Under the pieces are notes generated by a model, which saw only the letters and a program-made list of their open reading frames with translations, was not told the DNA's origin and made no database searches. Positions 26,600-36,216 of a DNA stretch of 64,000 bases are shown piece by piece; within the stretch, counting starts at the first letter, position 1, and each line of letters starts with the position of its first letter. Both the position numbers and the translations under genes were made by a program. Source of the DNA: Chloroflexota bacterium (lineage in GTDB: Bacteria; Chloroflexota; UBA6077; JACCZL01); NCBI GenBank assembly GCA_030447245.1, contig JAUJPG010000007.1, forward strand, positions 1-64,000, written 5' to 3'.

Positions 26600-28228
26600 T
26601 CACGTGGTACGTCCAAACTCGCGGGCCAGCTGGGTGTGGCTGAGCAGGAGCGCGGTTGGGCGTCCATGAGAGCAGGCCTGGCAGATATCGGCCTCGCCGA
26701 GCTGTTGGAGCAGCGCCGTCATCTCGCTTTCTGCCAGCCGATCTCCTGCCCTGACCGCGTTGTGGCAGGCGTAGAGGATCGCGAGCCGCTCGCGCCAGTC
26801 ATCCGGCGGGCTCTCCTCGGAGATGGCCGCGATCACAGACCTCAGCACCGCGAGCGCATCGCGGCCCGCGAGCTCCCCGGGTACCGATCGGACGAGTATC
26901 TCGGCCTCGCCAAACGGATCCGCAACGTACCCGATTGAGTGGAGCTCGTCCAGCCGATGGCGGATCACGGCGGCCTCGTTTGGCGCCAGCTCCAGGATTG
27001 CGGGTTCCAGCAGTGGCTGGCGTTCCACGCGATCTCCGCGCGACTGGCACAGCCTTTCGTAGAGCACTCGCTCGTGCGCCGCGTGCTGATCCACCAGGTA
27101 CACGCCGTTGGCGCCCTCGGCGATGATGTACGTTCCGCCGGCCTGCCCGAGGACGCGGAGACCGCGACTCCAACCTCCCTCCGCCAATTCGGCACTGGTG
27201 TCGATCGGAGTGGGAAGGTCAAACGACGCCGGGCCCGCCACGCTCCCCAGCGTCCTTCGAATCGCCCGCTGGATCGCTGCGAATACCGCCCGCTCCCGTA
27301 GCAATCGCACTTCGGTCTTGCGAGGATGAACGTTGACGTCGACGTCGCCCGGTGGCAGACGCAGATCAAGCACCACGACCGGGTGCCGTCCCACCGGGAC
27401 GAGGGTGCGATACGCCTCGTCAATGGCGTAGCCGAGGCTGCGATGCTGCACCCAGCGCCGGTTTACCAGCAGCGTGATGCCTGATCGGGTAGGCAGCGTC
27501 GCGTTGCCGCCGCTCAGGCAGCCCTGTACGACCACACCTTCGTCAGACTCGTCCTGGTCGATCCGCAACATGCTCCGACCAATCCCACGCCCGTAGACCG
27601 CCGCGACAGCCTCGAGCATGTCGCCGGCTCCCGCCGTCTCGAGCAGGTTCCGGCCGTCCGAGGTGAGTCTGAGAGCGATCTCCGGAAATGCCAGCGCAAG
27701 CTGCGAGAGGATGGCGGCGATCTGTCCCGCTTCGCTGCCGCGTGTCCGCAGAAACTTGCGGCGGGCGGGCAACTCAGCAAAAAGTTCCCGAACCTCGATG
27801 GTAGTACCTGTGCCGCGCGCGGCCGGCTCGGGTGCGCTGGGGCGGCCGCCGCGCAGCTGCAAGCACCATCCGTGCGGCTCGCCTGGTGTGCGGGTCACGC
27901 AGTCGACGTCGGCAACGGCGGCAACACTTGGCAGCGCCTCGCCACGGAACCCAAGCGTCTGGATCGATTCCAAATCCTGGTCAGTACCGAGCTTGCTCGT
28001 GGCGTGACGCTCGAACGCGAGCGCCAGTTCGCCCGGCGCAATGCCGCCGCCGTCATCGCTCACGCGGATAAGGCTGATGCCGCCGCCCTCGATCTCAACG
28101 CTGATCCGCCGCGCGCCCGCGTCGATCGCGTTCTCGACCAGCTCCTTGACCACCGACGACGGCCGCTCGACGACTTCGCCAGCCCCGATCCGCGTGGCGA
28201 CTGTAGCGGGAAGACGGCGAATCGCCAC
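26600..28228 (-). CDS. mutL: DNA mismatch repair protein MutL (endonuclease type)
   Basis: GHKL ATPase that links MutS to strand incision. I use the GTG at 28228, one base after the mutS stop, giving 542 residues and the standard N-terminus AIRRLPATVATRIGAGEVVE. ATP-binding motifs include ELVENAIDAGA and the TLGFRGEALPS segment. The C-terminal domain carries DQHAAHERVLYE, which fits the DQHA(X)2E(X)4E metal-binding nuclease motif, so this MutL should nick DNA itself and need no MutH. It is in an operon with mutS. Confidence 0.93.
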   Translation of the reverse strand: MAIRRLPATVATRIGAGEVVERPSSVVKELVENAIDAGARRISVEIEGGGISLIRVSDDGGGIAPGELALAFERHATSKLGTDQDLESIQTLGFRGEALPSVAAVADVDCVTRTPGEPHGWCLQLRGGRPSAPEPAARGTGTTIEVRELFAELPARRKFLRTRGSEAGQIAAILSQLALAFPEIALRLTSDGRNLLETAGAGDMLEAVAAVYGRGIGRSMLRIDQDESDEGVVVQGCLSGGNATLPTRSGITLLVNRRWVQHRSLGYAIDEAYRTLVPVGRHPVVVLDLRLPPGDVDVNVHPRKTEVRLLRERAVFAAIQRAIRRTLGSVAGPASFDLPTPIDTSAELAEGGWSRGLRVLGQAGGTYIIAEGANGVYLVDQHAAHERVLYERLCQSRGDRVERQPLLEPAILELAPNEAAVIRHRLDELHSIGYVADPFGEAEILVRSVPGELAGRDALAVLRSVIAAISEESPPDDWRERLAILYACHNAVRAGDRLAESEMTALLQQLGEADICQACSHGRPTALLLSHTQLAREFGRTT

Positions 28229-28229
28229 C

Positions 28230-30923
28230 TTAGGCCCTCGCTCGCAGCCTGGCAAGATCGGCCAGCGAGGTCAATTCGCTCAACGCCTCCAGCGGCGTCA
28301 TACGCATCGGGTCCAGATCAGCGAGTCGACGCAGCACGGGATGGTCCTCAACGTCAATCGCCGCGGGCACAGGTGTCGCCGGATTCGCCGTCTCGAACGC
28401 CGCGCCTCGTTGCTCGAGCTCCCGAAGAATCGAAGTCGCCCGTCGCGTCACCGACTCGGGCAGGCCAGCCAACCGGGCGACGTAGACGCCGTAGCTTCGG
28501 TCCGCGGCACCCGGGACGATCTGGTGCAGGAAGACCACTCGACCGCCTCGCTCCAGCACGTCCATGCGCACACTCCGCGCCCGTGGCAGCGTCTTCTCCA
28601 GCTCGGCGAGCTCATGGTAGTGCGTGGCGAACACAGTCTTGCAGCCCAGGCGCGGACTGTCGTGGATGTGCTCGACGACCGCGCGTGCAACTGCGATCCC
28701 GTCGAACGTGCTCGTGCCACGGCCGATCTCATCCAGGATGAGCAGGCTGCGCGATGTCGCGCTTCGCAAGATGTTGGCCGTCTCGATCATCTCGATCATG
28801 AAGGTGCTACGGTGCGCCGCCAGGTCGTCGTGAGCGCCGACGCGGGCGAACACTCGATCCACCAGCCCAAGCTGTGCCCTCGCGGCCGGCACGAAGCTGC
28901 CAATCTGGGCCAGCAGCACCACGAGCGCAACCTGGCGCAGGTAGGTCGACTTCCCGGCCATGTTCGGGCCAGTCAGAATGGCGATCTGACCATGCTCGTC
29001 ACCGAGCCGCGCGTCATTGGGGACGAAGCCGCCGGCGGCGAGAGAGCGCTCGACAACCGGATGGCGGGCCTCGATGAGTTCCAGTTGATCGCCCTCGGCA
29101 AGCGTCGGTCGACAGTAGCGATGGCGCACCGCGACGCTCGCCAGCCCGACCACGACGTCCAGGCGAGCTACCGCGCGCGCGCATTCGCGGAGAGCGCCGG
29201 CTTGTCCGGCAATGACGTCCACCAGTTCATCGAACAACCGACGCTCGATCCGGCCAAGCTCCTCCTGGGCGCTGCGCACCCGAAGCTCGTAGTCCTGCAG
29301 CCGCGGCATGACGAACCGTTCGACACTGGTGAGCGTCTGCCTCCGTGAATACCCAAGCGCTTGTAGATGATCGCCGATAGTCGCCGTGGCGGTCGCCTCT
29401 CGCTGGTAGTAGTCGGTCGGCCGCGCGAGAGTCTGCTTGCTGGCTTCCAGGTAGTAGCCGAAGACGCGGTTGTAGCCGACGCGCAACCCCCCGACGCCCG
29501 TCCGCTCGCGCTCAGTCCGTTCCAGCTCGGCTATCCAGCCGCGAGCGTCTCCAGACAGTGACCGCAGTTGGTCTAACGCGCCGGAACATCCAGCGCGGAT
29601 GACACCCTCACCGAACGTGGCCGGTGGCGGGTCAGTCAGACGATCTCCGACTTGTTGAACCAGTGGCGCAAAGCCACGCAGCCCGCGCCGGATCTCGGTC
29701 AGGAATGCTCCCGTAGCCACGCCCATCATCTCCCGCAGCGGAGGGATGACAGCGAGTCCGCTGGCGAGCGCCAGGGCCTCTCGCGGCGACAGCATCCGTT
29801 GGGCGGCTCGCACCGACAATCGTTCCAGGTCAGGCAGGCTGGCCAGCGCGTCGGAGAGCAGGTCGCGCCGGCTCGCATCGCCCACGAGCCAGTCGACGGC
29901 ATCCAGGCGTGCCTCGATCCGCTCGGCGTCAAGGAGCGGGCTCGAGACCCAACGCCGCAGCGTCCGAGCGCCCATCGGCGTGCGGGTCTCGTCGACCACC
30001 TCGAGCAACGTGCCCTGCCGTCCGCCGGTCCGAGGGTTTTCTGTCAGCTCGAGGCTGCGCCGCGTCGCGGCGTCGAGCACCATCGCCCCGTGGATGTCGT
30101 AGATGGAGAGTCGATCGAGCAACGACAGCGCCGCCGGCACGGTGTGCTCGACGTACTCGAGTAGTGCGCCCGTAGCACGGGCGGCCCTCGGCCGATCGTC
30201 CAATCCAAGGCCCCCTAGCGTGCTCGTGCCAAATTGGCCCTTCAGGCGATCCAGCGCGCGGTGGGACGCGAACGACGCGGCCGATCTGAGCGTTGGCCGC
30301 GCGCCCGGCGGCAAGATCTCCTCGATCGCGTTCCCGGCGAGCTCGTCCGAGATCAGGCATTCTGAGGGGCCCAGGCGGATCATTTCGGCGGCGAGCAGCG
30401 GTTCCCACCCTCGCCCGACGACCTCGGTCACGGCGAGCTCGCCAGTGCTGACGTCGACGTGGGCCAGCCCGGCGCCCTGGTTATCGAACACCAGGGCCGC
30501 AAGGTAGTTGTTCGCTCGCGGCGGGAGTAATTCGTCTTCGACGACGGTCCCCGGCGTCATGACGCGTACAACTTCGCGCCGCACTAGGCCGCGGGCGGGC
30601 GCCTCGCCAATCTGTTCGCACAGCGCGACGCGGTGGCCGCGCTCGAGGAGCCGCGCGATGTGCCCTGCTGCTGCCTGGCAGGGAACACCCGCCATTGGAA
30701 CCCGCTCGCCCCGTCCGATGTCGCGGCTGGTCAGCGCGATGTCCAGCGCCGCGGCCGTGACATGGGCGTCTTCGTCGAACGTCTCGAAGAAGTCGCCCAG
30801 CCGGAAGAACAGGATTGCGTCCGGGTGGGCCGCCTTGATCTCGAGGTACTGCCGGCGGATTGGCGTGGACGGTAGCTGGTCGCCGCCGATGAACGTGAGC
30901 TGGTTGGCATCTCCTGGGGGCAC
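28230..30923 (-). CDS. mutS: DNA mismatch repair protein MutS
   Basis: Recognises base mismatches and small loops. The 897-residue length fits MutS1. The N-terminal mismatch-reading motif is GDFFETF (Phe-x-Glu present), the Walker A is TGPNMAGKSTYL and the Walker B region LLILDEIGRGTSTFDG. The C-terminal HTH region ends the protein. It starts at GTG. A TGCTATACT promoter lies about 170 nt upstream, and mutL follows with a 1-nt gap. Confidence 0.95.
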   Translation of the reverse strand: MPPGDANQLTFIGGDQLPSTPIRRQYLEIKAAHPDAILFFRLGDFFETFDEDAHVTAAALDIALTSRDIGRGERVPMAGVPCQAAAGHIARLLERGHRVALCEQIGEAPARGLVRREVVRVMTPGTVVEDELLPPRANNYLAALVFDNQGAGLAHVDVSTGELAVTEVVGRGWEPLLAAEMIRLGPSECLISDELAGNAIEEILPPGARPTLRSAASFASHRALDRLKGQFGTSTLGGLGLDDRPRAARATGALLEYVEHTVPAALSLLDRLSIYDIHGAMVLDAATRRSLELTENPRTGGRQGTLLEVVDETRTPMGARTLRRWVSSPLLDAERIEARLDAVDWLVGDASRRDLLSDALASLPDLERLSVRAAQRMLSPREALALASGLAVIPPLREMMGVATGAFLTEIRRGLRGFAPLVQQVGDRLTDPPPATFGEGVIRAGCSGALDQLRSLSGDARGWIAELERTERERTGVGGLRVGYNRVFGYYLEASKQTLARPTDYYQREATATATIGDHLQALGYSRRQTLTSVERFVMPRLQDYELRVRSAQEELGRIERRLFDELVDVIAGQAGALRECARAVARLDVVVGLASVAVRHRYCRPTLAEGDQLELIEARHPVVERSLAAGGFVPNDARLGDEHGQIAILTGPNMAGKSTYLRQVALVVLLAQIGSFVPAARAQLGLVDRVFARVGAHDDLAAHRSTFMIEMIETANILRSATSRSLLILDEIGRGTSTFDGIAVARAVVEHIHDSPRLGCKTVFATHYHELAELEKTLPRARSVRMDVLERGGRVVFLHQIVPGAADRSYGVYVARLAGLPESVTRRATSILRELEQRGAAFETANPATPVPAAIDVEDHPVLRRLADLDPMRMTPLEALSELTSLADLARLRARA

Positions 30924-31091
30924 GGCGCGATCCCGCCCTAGAAACCGTCTGACAAGTGCCCGGGACCGCGTTTCCGCGAGTTATGTCCTGCAGCCGCTCT
31001 TGGGGAGCGAGCGTTCTGGAGCATTCGCATTTCGGCCATTGTTGCCCCTTCTCAGTCGGTTTTTAGGCCGGGCCCGAAGCGGAGCGCGCCG

Positions 31092-31100
31092 AGTATAGCA
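31092..31100 (-). promoter_or_regulatory. Extended -10 promoter upstream of mutS
   Basis: Minus strand TGCTATACT followed by CGG, identical to the elements at 9197 and 49726. It would give mutS a 5' UTR of about 160 nt. The rest of the 361-bp gap between mutS and tRNA-Glu holds the divergent tRNA promoter and no gene I can support. Confidence 0.4.
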
Positions 31101-31227
31101 CAGCACCGGACGCCCCCCGCGGGCCGGAATCGCGTCAGCGGCGGGCGGCTCGGTGAACAACGGCCCGCGACGGCCGGTCGGGTCGAATTAGGTAATCGAC
31201 CCGCTGCCCGGCGACCGAGCGTGTGTG

Positions 31228-31256
31228 TTGCACGCGGTCCAGCGCGTCGATATACT
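31228..31256 (+). promoter_or_regulatory. Promoter of tRNA-Glu
   Basis: TTGCAC (31228-31233), a 17-nt spacer and TATACT (31251-31256) form a good sigma-70-type promoter. Initiation would fall about 20 nt before the mature tRNA. Confidence 0.65.
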
Positions 31257-31284
31257 CTTTGGCGTCGGTGAACCAAGCCGCCGT

Positions 31285-31361
31285 GGCCCGTTCGTCTAGC
31301 GGCCTAGGACACCGCCCTCTCAAGGCGGAGATCACCGGTTCGAATCCGGTACGGGCTACCA
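31285..31361 (+). tRNA. tRNA-Glu (anticodon CTC)
   Basis: Complete cloverleaf: acceptor GGCCCGT pairs with ACGGGCT, the anticodon arm is CCGCC-CTCTCAA-GGCGG with anticodon CTC, the T-arm is CCGGTTCGAATCCGG, and CCA is encoded. It reads GAG codons. It has its own promoter and a terminator immediately downstream. Confidence 0.95.
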
Positions 31362-31364
31362 CTT

Positions 31365-31400
31365 CGGGTTGGGGATCTCCCCAACCCGTTTGTTGTTTTC
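31365..31400 (+). terminator. Intrinsic terminator of tRNA-Glu
   Basis: CGGGTTGGGG and CCCCAACCCG pair around ATCT and are followed by TTTGTTGTTTTC. Stem and T-tract both fit a Rho-independent terminator. Confidence 0.8.
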
Positions 31401-31439
31401 TGGGTCGCAGCCAGGTAGCCTGGTTCAGGGAGGGTCCAG

Positions 31440-31616
31440 ATGCCGCAGCTCGGTCCGTTCGAGCTCATCCTCATCCTGGTCATCTTTCTGATCTTTTTCG
31501 GGGCTGGCAAGCTCGGCGACCTGGGCGGCGCCGTGCGCCGCGGGATCAAGGAGTTCAAGCAGAACGCCTCGCTGCGCGGACCTGAAGCAGACAAGTCCCG
31601 TGACCCCCGCGGTTGA
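31440..31616 (+). CDS. tatA: Sec-independent translocase protein TatA/E
   Basis: A 58-residue protein of the twin-arginine translocation system. It has one N-terminal membrane helix (ELILILVIFLIFFGAGKLGD), the conserved FG(A)GKLGDLGGAVRRG hinge and an amphipathic helix, then a short basic/acidic tail. The ATG follows a strong AGGGAGGG. It is short for the family but complete. mobA lies 99 nt downstream; molybdenum enzymes are common Tat cargo, so the pairing makes sense. Confidence 0.88.
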   Translation: MPQLGPFELILILVIFLIFFGAGKLGDLGGAVRRGIKEFKQNASLRGPEADKSRDPRG

Positions 31617-31715
31617 CGCTGACCGCAGATCCAATCCGGGACGGTCTCGACGCGCAGCGACTCCCGACATGCCCCTCGGGACGGGTGGGAGCACGCGGAG
31701 CGGAGCGCCACTCAG

Positions 31716-32336
31716 ATGACGAGCGTGACCGGGATCATCCTGGCCGGCGGCAAGGCGTCGCGGCTCGGCGGGATGAATAAGGCGCTCCTGGAGATTGGCG
31801 GGGTAAGCACGCTCGACCGGGTGCGAGCAGCACTGGCCGGGCTCGTGTCCGAGACGATCGTTGTTGTCAACGACGACGCGCTGGCCACCACGTCCAACGT
31901 GCGCTTGCTGCGCGATCCCGAGCCGCATGGTGGTGTGCTCCCGGCGCTGTTGGCGGCGCTCGATGAAGCCCCGACCCCGCTTGCAGCACTCGTCGCGTGC
32001 GACATGCCATTTCTCAGCCCGACCCTCCTGCGCCACCTGGTGCTGCGGGCCGCCGACAGCGATGTGGTTATCCCCGACGTTGGCGGCCAGCTACAGCCGA
32101 TGCACGCCATCTACCGGCGCGGGCCGTGTCGAACCGCGATCGCAGCCGGCCTGGCGCGGGGCGATCGGCGGATGATTTCCTTCCTGGACGATGTGCGGGT
32201 ACGTCGTGTCCCCGAAGTCGAGCTGCGGCAGATTGATCCTGAGCTCCGATCATGTTTCAACATCAACACACCCGACGATCTAGCCGAGGCGCGACGGATC
32301 GCGAGCGTGGACGCCGGGGATTCGGAGCCGCCGTAG
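31716..32336 (+). CDS. mobA: Molybdenum cofactor guanylyltransferase (MobA family)
   Basis: Nucleotidyltransferase of 206 residues that attaches GMP to molybdopterin to make the MGD cofactor. The N-terminal signature ILAGGKASRLGGMNKALLEI and the metal-binding CDMPFLSP segment (near residue 94) are clear. The fold is shared with other sugar-nucleotide transferases, so a related activity is possible. No molybdoenzyme gene is present in the window. Confidence 0.82.
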   Translation: MTSVTGIILAGGKASRLGGMNKALLEIGGVSTLDRVRAALAGLVSETIVVVNDDALATTSNVRLLRDPEPHGGVLPALLAALDEAPTPLAALVACDMPFLSPTLLRHLVLRAADSDVVIPDVGGQLQPMHAIYRRGPCRTAIAAGLARGDRRMISFLDDVRVRRVPEVELRQIDPELRSCFNINTPDDLAEARRIASVDAGDSEPP

Positions 32337-32553
32337 ACTCGCGCCGACCACGCCCCAATCACTCCGTAGGACTCACGGGCGAGACGTGCGTCGGGCGGGT
32401 CACGCCGCCCGGCCACTTCGGGCCGTTGCCGCCCGTTTTGGGGCCGTGTTAGGATTTGCTTCGAGAGTCGCTCCTGGCGCCGTCCGTCTGGCACACACAG
32501 TCGTTACGTGCCAGTCTCCTTTGCGGGGGCCAGTCTTAGAGGACAAACCCCCT

Positions 32554-35500
32554 GTGTACGAGCCAGTCCCGAGCAATGTCGACTTCCCCGAGCTAGAGCG
32601 GAGCATCCTCCGCTTGTGGGACGAGACGAGGGCGTTCCCCAAGCTCGTCGAGCGCAACGCGAACGGCCCGCGCTGGTCCTTTGTCGACGGCCCAATCACG
32701 GCCAACAACCCGATGGGCGTCCACCATGCCTGGGGCCGAACCTACAAGGACCTGTATCAGCGGTATTACGCAATGCAGGGCTACGCTCAGCGTTTCCAGA
32801 ACGGCTTCGACTGCCAGGGATTGTGGGTCGAGGTCGAAGTGGAGAAGGAACTCGGATTCAACTCCAAGCGCGAGATCGAGGCGTACGGTCTGGACCGCTT
32901 CTCTGAGCGCTGCAAGGAGCGCGTCCTTCGGTATTCCGAGGTGATTACCCAGCAGTCGATTCGCCTCGGCCAGTGGATGCACTGGGGCAGCTCCTACTAC
33001 ACCCACACTGACGACAACATCGAGCACATCTGGCACTTTCTCAAGGCGTGCTTCGATCAGGGCTGGCTGCATCAGGGGTCGCGATCGATGCCATGGTGCA
33101 TCCGGTGCGGCACCGGGTTGTCGCAACACGAGCTGGTCGGAACAGACTCGTACCGCGACCTGACCCACACGTCGGTGTACGTTGCCTTGCCAATCGTCGG
33201 CCGCGACAACGAACACTTCCTGGTCTGGACGACGACACCCTGGACTCTGCCGGCCAACGTCGCGCTGGCCGTTCACCCCGAGCTCGAGTACGTCAAAGCG
33301 CGGCAAGGCGGCCAGTTGTACTATCTCTCGGCGCGGGCGACAGGTTCCTTGGAGGGCGCCTTCGAGGAGGTCGGACGCCTTGGTGGCTCCGAGCTAGTAG
33401 GTTGGGCATACCGTGGTCCCTTCGACGATCTGGACGTCGCCCACGGGATCGAGCACCGCGTCATCGGCTGGGAAGACGTCGGCGAGGAGGAGGGCACCGG
33501 GGTGGTGCACATAGCCCCGGGCTGTGGCGCGGAGGACTTCGAGCTTTCACGAGTTCACGGGCTACCCGTCATCCAGCCACTCAACGAATCGGGTGACTAC
33601 GGCCCGGGATTCGGCGACTTGAGCGGACGAAACGTGCGGGAGACAAACCCGCTGATCCTCGCCCGCCTGGGGCATACGGGCGTCCTCTACCGGACCCAGG
33701 AGTACACGCATCGGTACCCGACCTGCTGGCGTTGCGGCGAAGAGCTGGTCTTTCGGCTGGCCGACGAGTGGTACATCAAGGCCGACGACATCCGACCCCG
33801 GATGAAGGCGGCCGCGGCGACGGTCCGATGGGTGCCCGCGTCGGCTGGCAAGCGGATGGACGATTGGCTGAACAACATGGGCGACTGGAACATCAGTCGC
33901 AAGCGGTACTGGGGCCTGCCGCTTCCGTTTTACCCGTGTCAATGCGGCGAGCTGACGGTCATCGGCACGGTGGCCGAGCTCCGCGACCGAGCCGTCTCCG
34001 GGTTGGAGAACCTCAAGGAGCTGCATCGGCCCTGGATTGACGACGTGAAGATCCGCTGCCCCGCGTGCGAGGGTGAAGTGACCCGGGTCACCGAAGTGGG
34101 TGACGCCTGGCTCGACGCGGGGATCGTGCCGTTTTCTACCCTGGACTATCTGGTCGGTCGGTCCTACTGGGAGGCGTGGTTCCCGGCTGACTTCATCACC
34201 GAGATGCGCGAGCAGATTCGGCTCTGGTTCTACAGCATGCTCTTCATGAGCGTAACGTTGCAGGACCGTGCGCCATACAAGAGCGTGCTCGCCTTCGAGA
34301 AGCTCATGGACGAGCACGGGAACCCGATGCACAAGAGCCTCGGCAACGCCATCTGGTTTGACGAGGCGGCCGAGCGGATGGGCGCTGACGTGATGCGCTG
34401 GCTGTACTGCGGCCAGAACGTTCAGGCAAACCTCAATTTTGGCTATGGCCCCGCCGAGGACGTCAGACGTAAGTTACTTGTCCTCTGGAACGTCTACAGC
34501 TTCTTTGTGACCTACGCTCGCATCGATCGGTTCAACCCGGCAGACATCCGCACGCCCGCGTGCGAACGCACCTTGCTCGATCGCTGGATCATCTCGCGCC
34601 TCCACGGTCTCATCAAGACCACCCGTTCCGGCCTCGATGCCATCGACGCGACCGGTCCGATCCGCGCAGCTGAACGGTTCATCGACGACCTCTCGACGTG
34701 GTACGTGCGGCGGAGTCGACGCCGGTTTTGGAAGTCGGCCGACGATGCCGACAAGCGCGCCGCGCAGGCGACCTTGTACGAGGTGCTGACGACGCTGGCC
34801 GCGACGCTCGCGCCGTTTGTTCCGTTCCTCTCGGAAGCCATGTACCAAAACCTGGTCCGCGTCATGGACGACTCAGCAGCCGAAAGCGTCCACCACACCC
34901 GCTATCCGGAGCCCGATCCGGCGCTGATCGACGAGGAGCTGGATCAGCAGGTGGAGCTAGCGCGCCGACTAGTGGGCCTCGGACGGGCGGCGCGTGAGCA
35001 GGCTGGTGTGCGGATCCGGCAACCGCTTGCGCTGGCGCGTGTGGGTGCACCCGTCGGCGCACCCACGCTGCCGGACGATCTTCGAGACGAGATCGCGCGT
35101 GAGCTGAACGTCGACCGTCTGGAGATGGGCGGCGCGGTAGGCGACGCGGTCAGCCGAGTGGTCCGCCCCAAGTCGACGGTGCTCGGGCCGCGACTCGGCC
35201 CGCGCTTCCCTGGCGTGCTCAAGGCGCTGCGCGATGGCGAGTTTAGCATCGAGGCGGACGGCTCCGTCGTTGCGGACGGTGAGATACTCGCGCCGGCCGA
35301 AGTTCAGGTCAGCACCCAGAGCCGCCCAGGGTACGCGGCGGCCGAAGCGGACGGTTACACGCTGGTGCTTGACGCACGCCTGACACCTCAGCTTGTGTCG
35401 GCAGGTCGCGCGCGCGAAGTTGTCCATCGAATCCAGACCATGCGCAAGGATGCCGGGCTTCAGGTAGAAGATCGTATCCTCGTGCGGTTCGAGGCCCCGG

Positions 35501-35664
35501 GCGACCTCGAATCCGTCTTGCGCGAGCACCTGGACTACGTCAAGTCGGAGACGCTAGCCGTCGCCGTCGAGACGCGGGACGGGCGCGAGGGTCATCACTG
35601 GTCGGGTCAGATCGACGGCGAGTCGCTGGAGCTTTGGATCGTCCGCGCCGAAGGCACTCGTTGA
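32554..35664 (+). CDS. ileS: Isoleucyl-tRNA synthetase-like class I synthetase with variant signature motifs
   Basis: About 1036 residues from the GTG at 32554, which I prefer because the upstream extension is Arg/Ala-rich and GAGG lies about 11 nt before the GTG. The CP1 editing domain is clear (WTTTPWTLPANVALAVHPEL), with Cys pairs CIRCG, CWRCG and CPAC. The ATP-site signatures are unusual: the HIGH position reads HHAW (GVHHAWGRTYKD) and the KMSKS position reads PMHKSLGN. The anticodon-binding domain follows the core. Its nearest standard is IleRS; whether it is the sole IleRS of the genome cannot be seen. A 7-bp hairpin (32488-32514) lies in the leader. Confidence 0.83.
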   Translation: MYEPVPSNVDFPELERSILRLWDETRAFPKLVERNANGPRWSFVDGPITANNPMGVHHAWGRTYKDLYQRYYAMQGYAQRFQNGFDCQGLWVEVEVEKELGFNSKREIEAYGLDRFSERCKERVLRYSEVITQQSIRLGQWMHWGSSYYTHTDDNIEHIWHFLKACFDQGWLHQGSRSMPWCIRCGTGLSQHELVGTDSYRDLTHTSVYVALPIVGRDNEHFLVWTTTPWTLPANVALAVHPELEYVKARQGGQLYYLSARATGSLEGAFEEVGRLGGSELVGWAYRGPFDDLDVAHGIEHRVIGWEDVGEEEGTGVVHIAPGCGAEDFELSRVHGLPVIQPLNESGDYGPGFGDLSGRNVRETNPLILARLGHTGVLYRTQEYTHRYPTCWRCGEELVFRLADEWYIKADDIRPRMKAAAATVRWVPASAGKRMDDWLNNMGDWNISRKRYWGLPLPFYPCQCGELTVIGTVAELRDRAVSGLENLKELHRPWIDDVKIRCPACEGEVTRVTEVGDAWLDAGIVPFSTLDYLVGRSYWEAWFPADFITEMREQIRLWFYSMLFMSVTLQDRAPYKSVLAFEKLMDEHGNPMHKSLGNAIWFDEAAERMGADVMRWLYCGQNVQANLNFGYGPAEDVRRKLLVLWNVYSFFVTYARIDRFNPADIRTPACERTLLDRWIISRLHGLIKTTRSGLDAIDATGPIRAAERFIDDLSTWYVRRSRRRFWKSADDADKRAAQATLYEVLTTLAATLAPFVPFLSEAMYQNLVRVMDDSAAESVHHTRYPEPDPALIDEELDQQVELARRLVGLGRAAREQAGVRIRQPLALARVGAPVGAPTLPDDLRDEIARELNVDRLEMGGAVGDAVSRVVRPKSTVLGPRLGPRFPGVLKALRDGEFSIEADGSVVADGEILAPAEVQVSTQSRPGYAAAEADGYTLVLDARLTPQLVSAGRAREVVHRIQTMRKDAGLQVEDRILVRFEAPGDLESVLREHLDYVKSETLAVAVETRDGREGHHWSGQIDGESLELWIVRAEGTR

Positions 35665-35667
35665 TCC

Positions 35668-36216
35668 GTGATCGGTCAGCCAACTCTCAAGTCATCCCGG
35701 CCCGCCCGACGGGCTGCGCTGGTCTCGCCCAAGAGTTTGCTGTTCGTAGCGACAACGGTGGCGATTATCCTGGGCGATCGCTGGACCAAGGAGCTCGCGG
35801 TCCGGTACCTCTTGGACTCGGGGGCGCGATCGGTGCAGGTGGTAGAGGGGTACCTTCGATTCTCATATGTCGAGAACCGAGGCGCGGCCTTCGGACTCTT
35901 TCAGGAGCAAACGACGTTCTTCATCGTCGTCGGCCTCATTGTCATAGGGGTGATCCTCGCCAGCTATCGGTACATGCCCGAACCGAGCTGGTTGCTCAAC
36001 TTGTGCCTCGGGCTGCAGATGGGCGGCGCCATTGGCAATCTGATCGACCGAATCCGTGTGGGCTACGTGGTTGACTTCATCGAGCTCACCTACAAGGACG
36101 TGACGATCTGGCCGGTGTTCAACATAGCCGACTCCGCGATCTGCGTCGGCGTGGCTGGGTTGGCTCTGAGCGTGCTCTTCCCACCTCGTCAGAGAGACGA
36201 CGAGCGCCGTGCCTGA
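35668..36216 (+). CDS. lspA: Lipoprotein signal peptidase
   Basis: Aspartic membrane protease that removes signal peptides from lipoproteins such as the sugar dehydrogenase at 22 kb. 182 residues, four membrane segments. Conserved boxes are VENRGAAFGLF, the GNLIDRIRVGYVVDFIE segment and FNIADSAICVG, whose Asp residues form the catalytic pair. It starts at GTG 3 nt after ileS. Its end overlaps rluD by 8 nt, indicating an ileS-lspA-rluD-gltX operon. Confidence 0.93.
   Translation: MIGQPTLKSSRPARRAALVSPKSLLFVATTVAIILGDRWTKELAVRYLLDSGARSVQVVEGYLRFSYVENRGAAFGLFQEQTTFFIVVGLIVIGVILASYRYMPEPSWLLNLCLGLQMGGAIGNLIDRIRVGYVVDFIELTYKDVTIWPVFNIADSAICVGVAGLALSVLFPPRQRDDERRA

Noticed and set aside
32337-32553. 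T-box or other riboswitch in the ileS leader
   Set aside because: A 7-bp hairpin is present, but I find no T-box consensus or specifier stem. A covariance-model search would be needed to support one.
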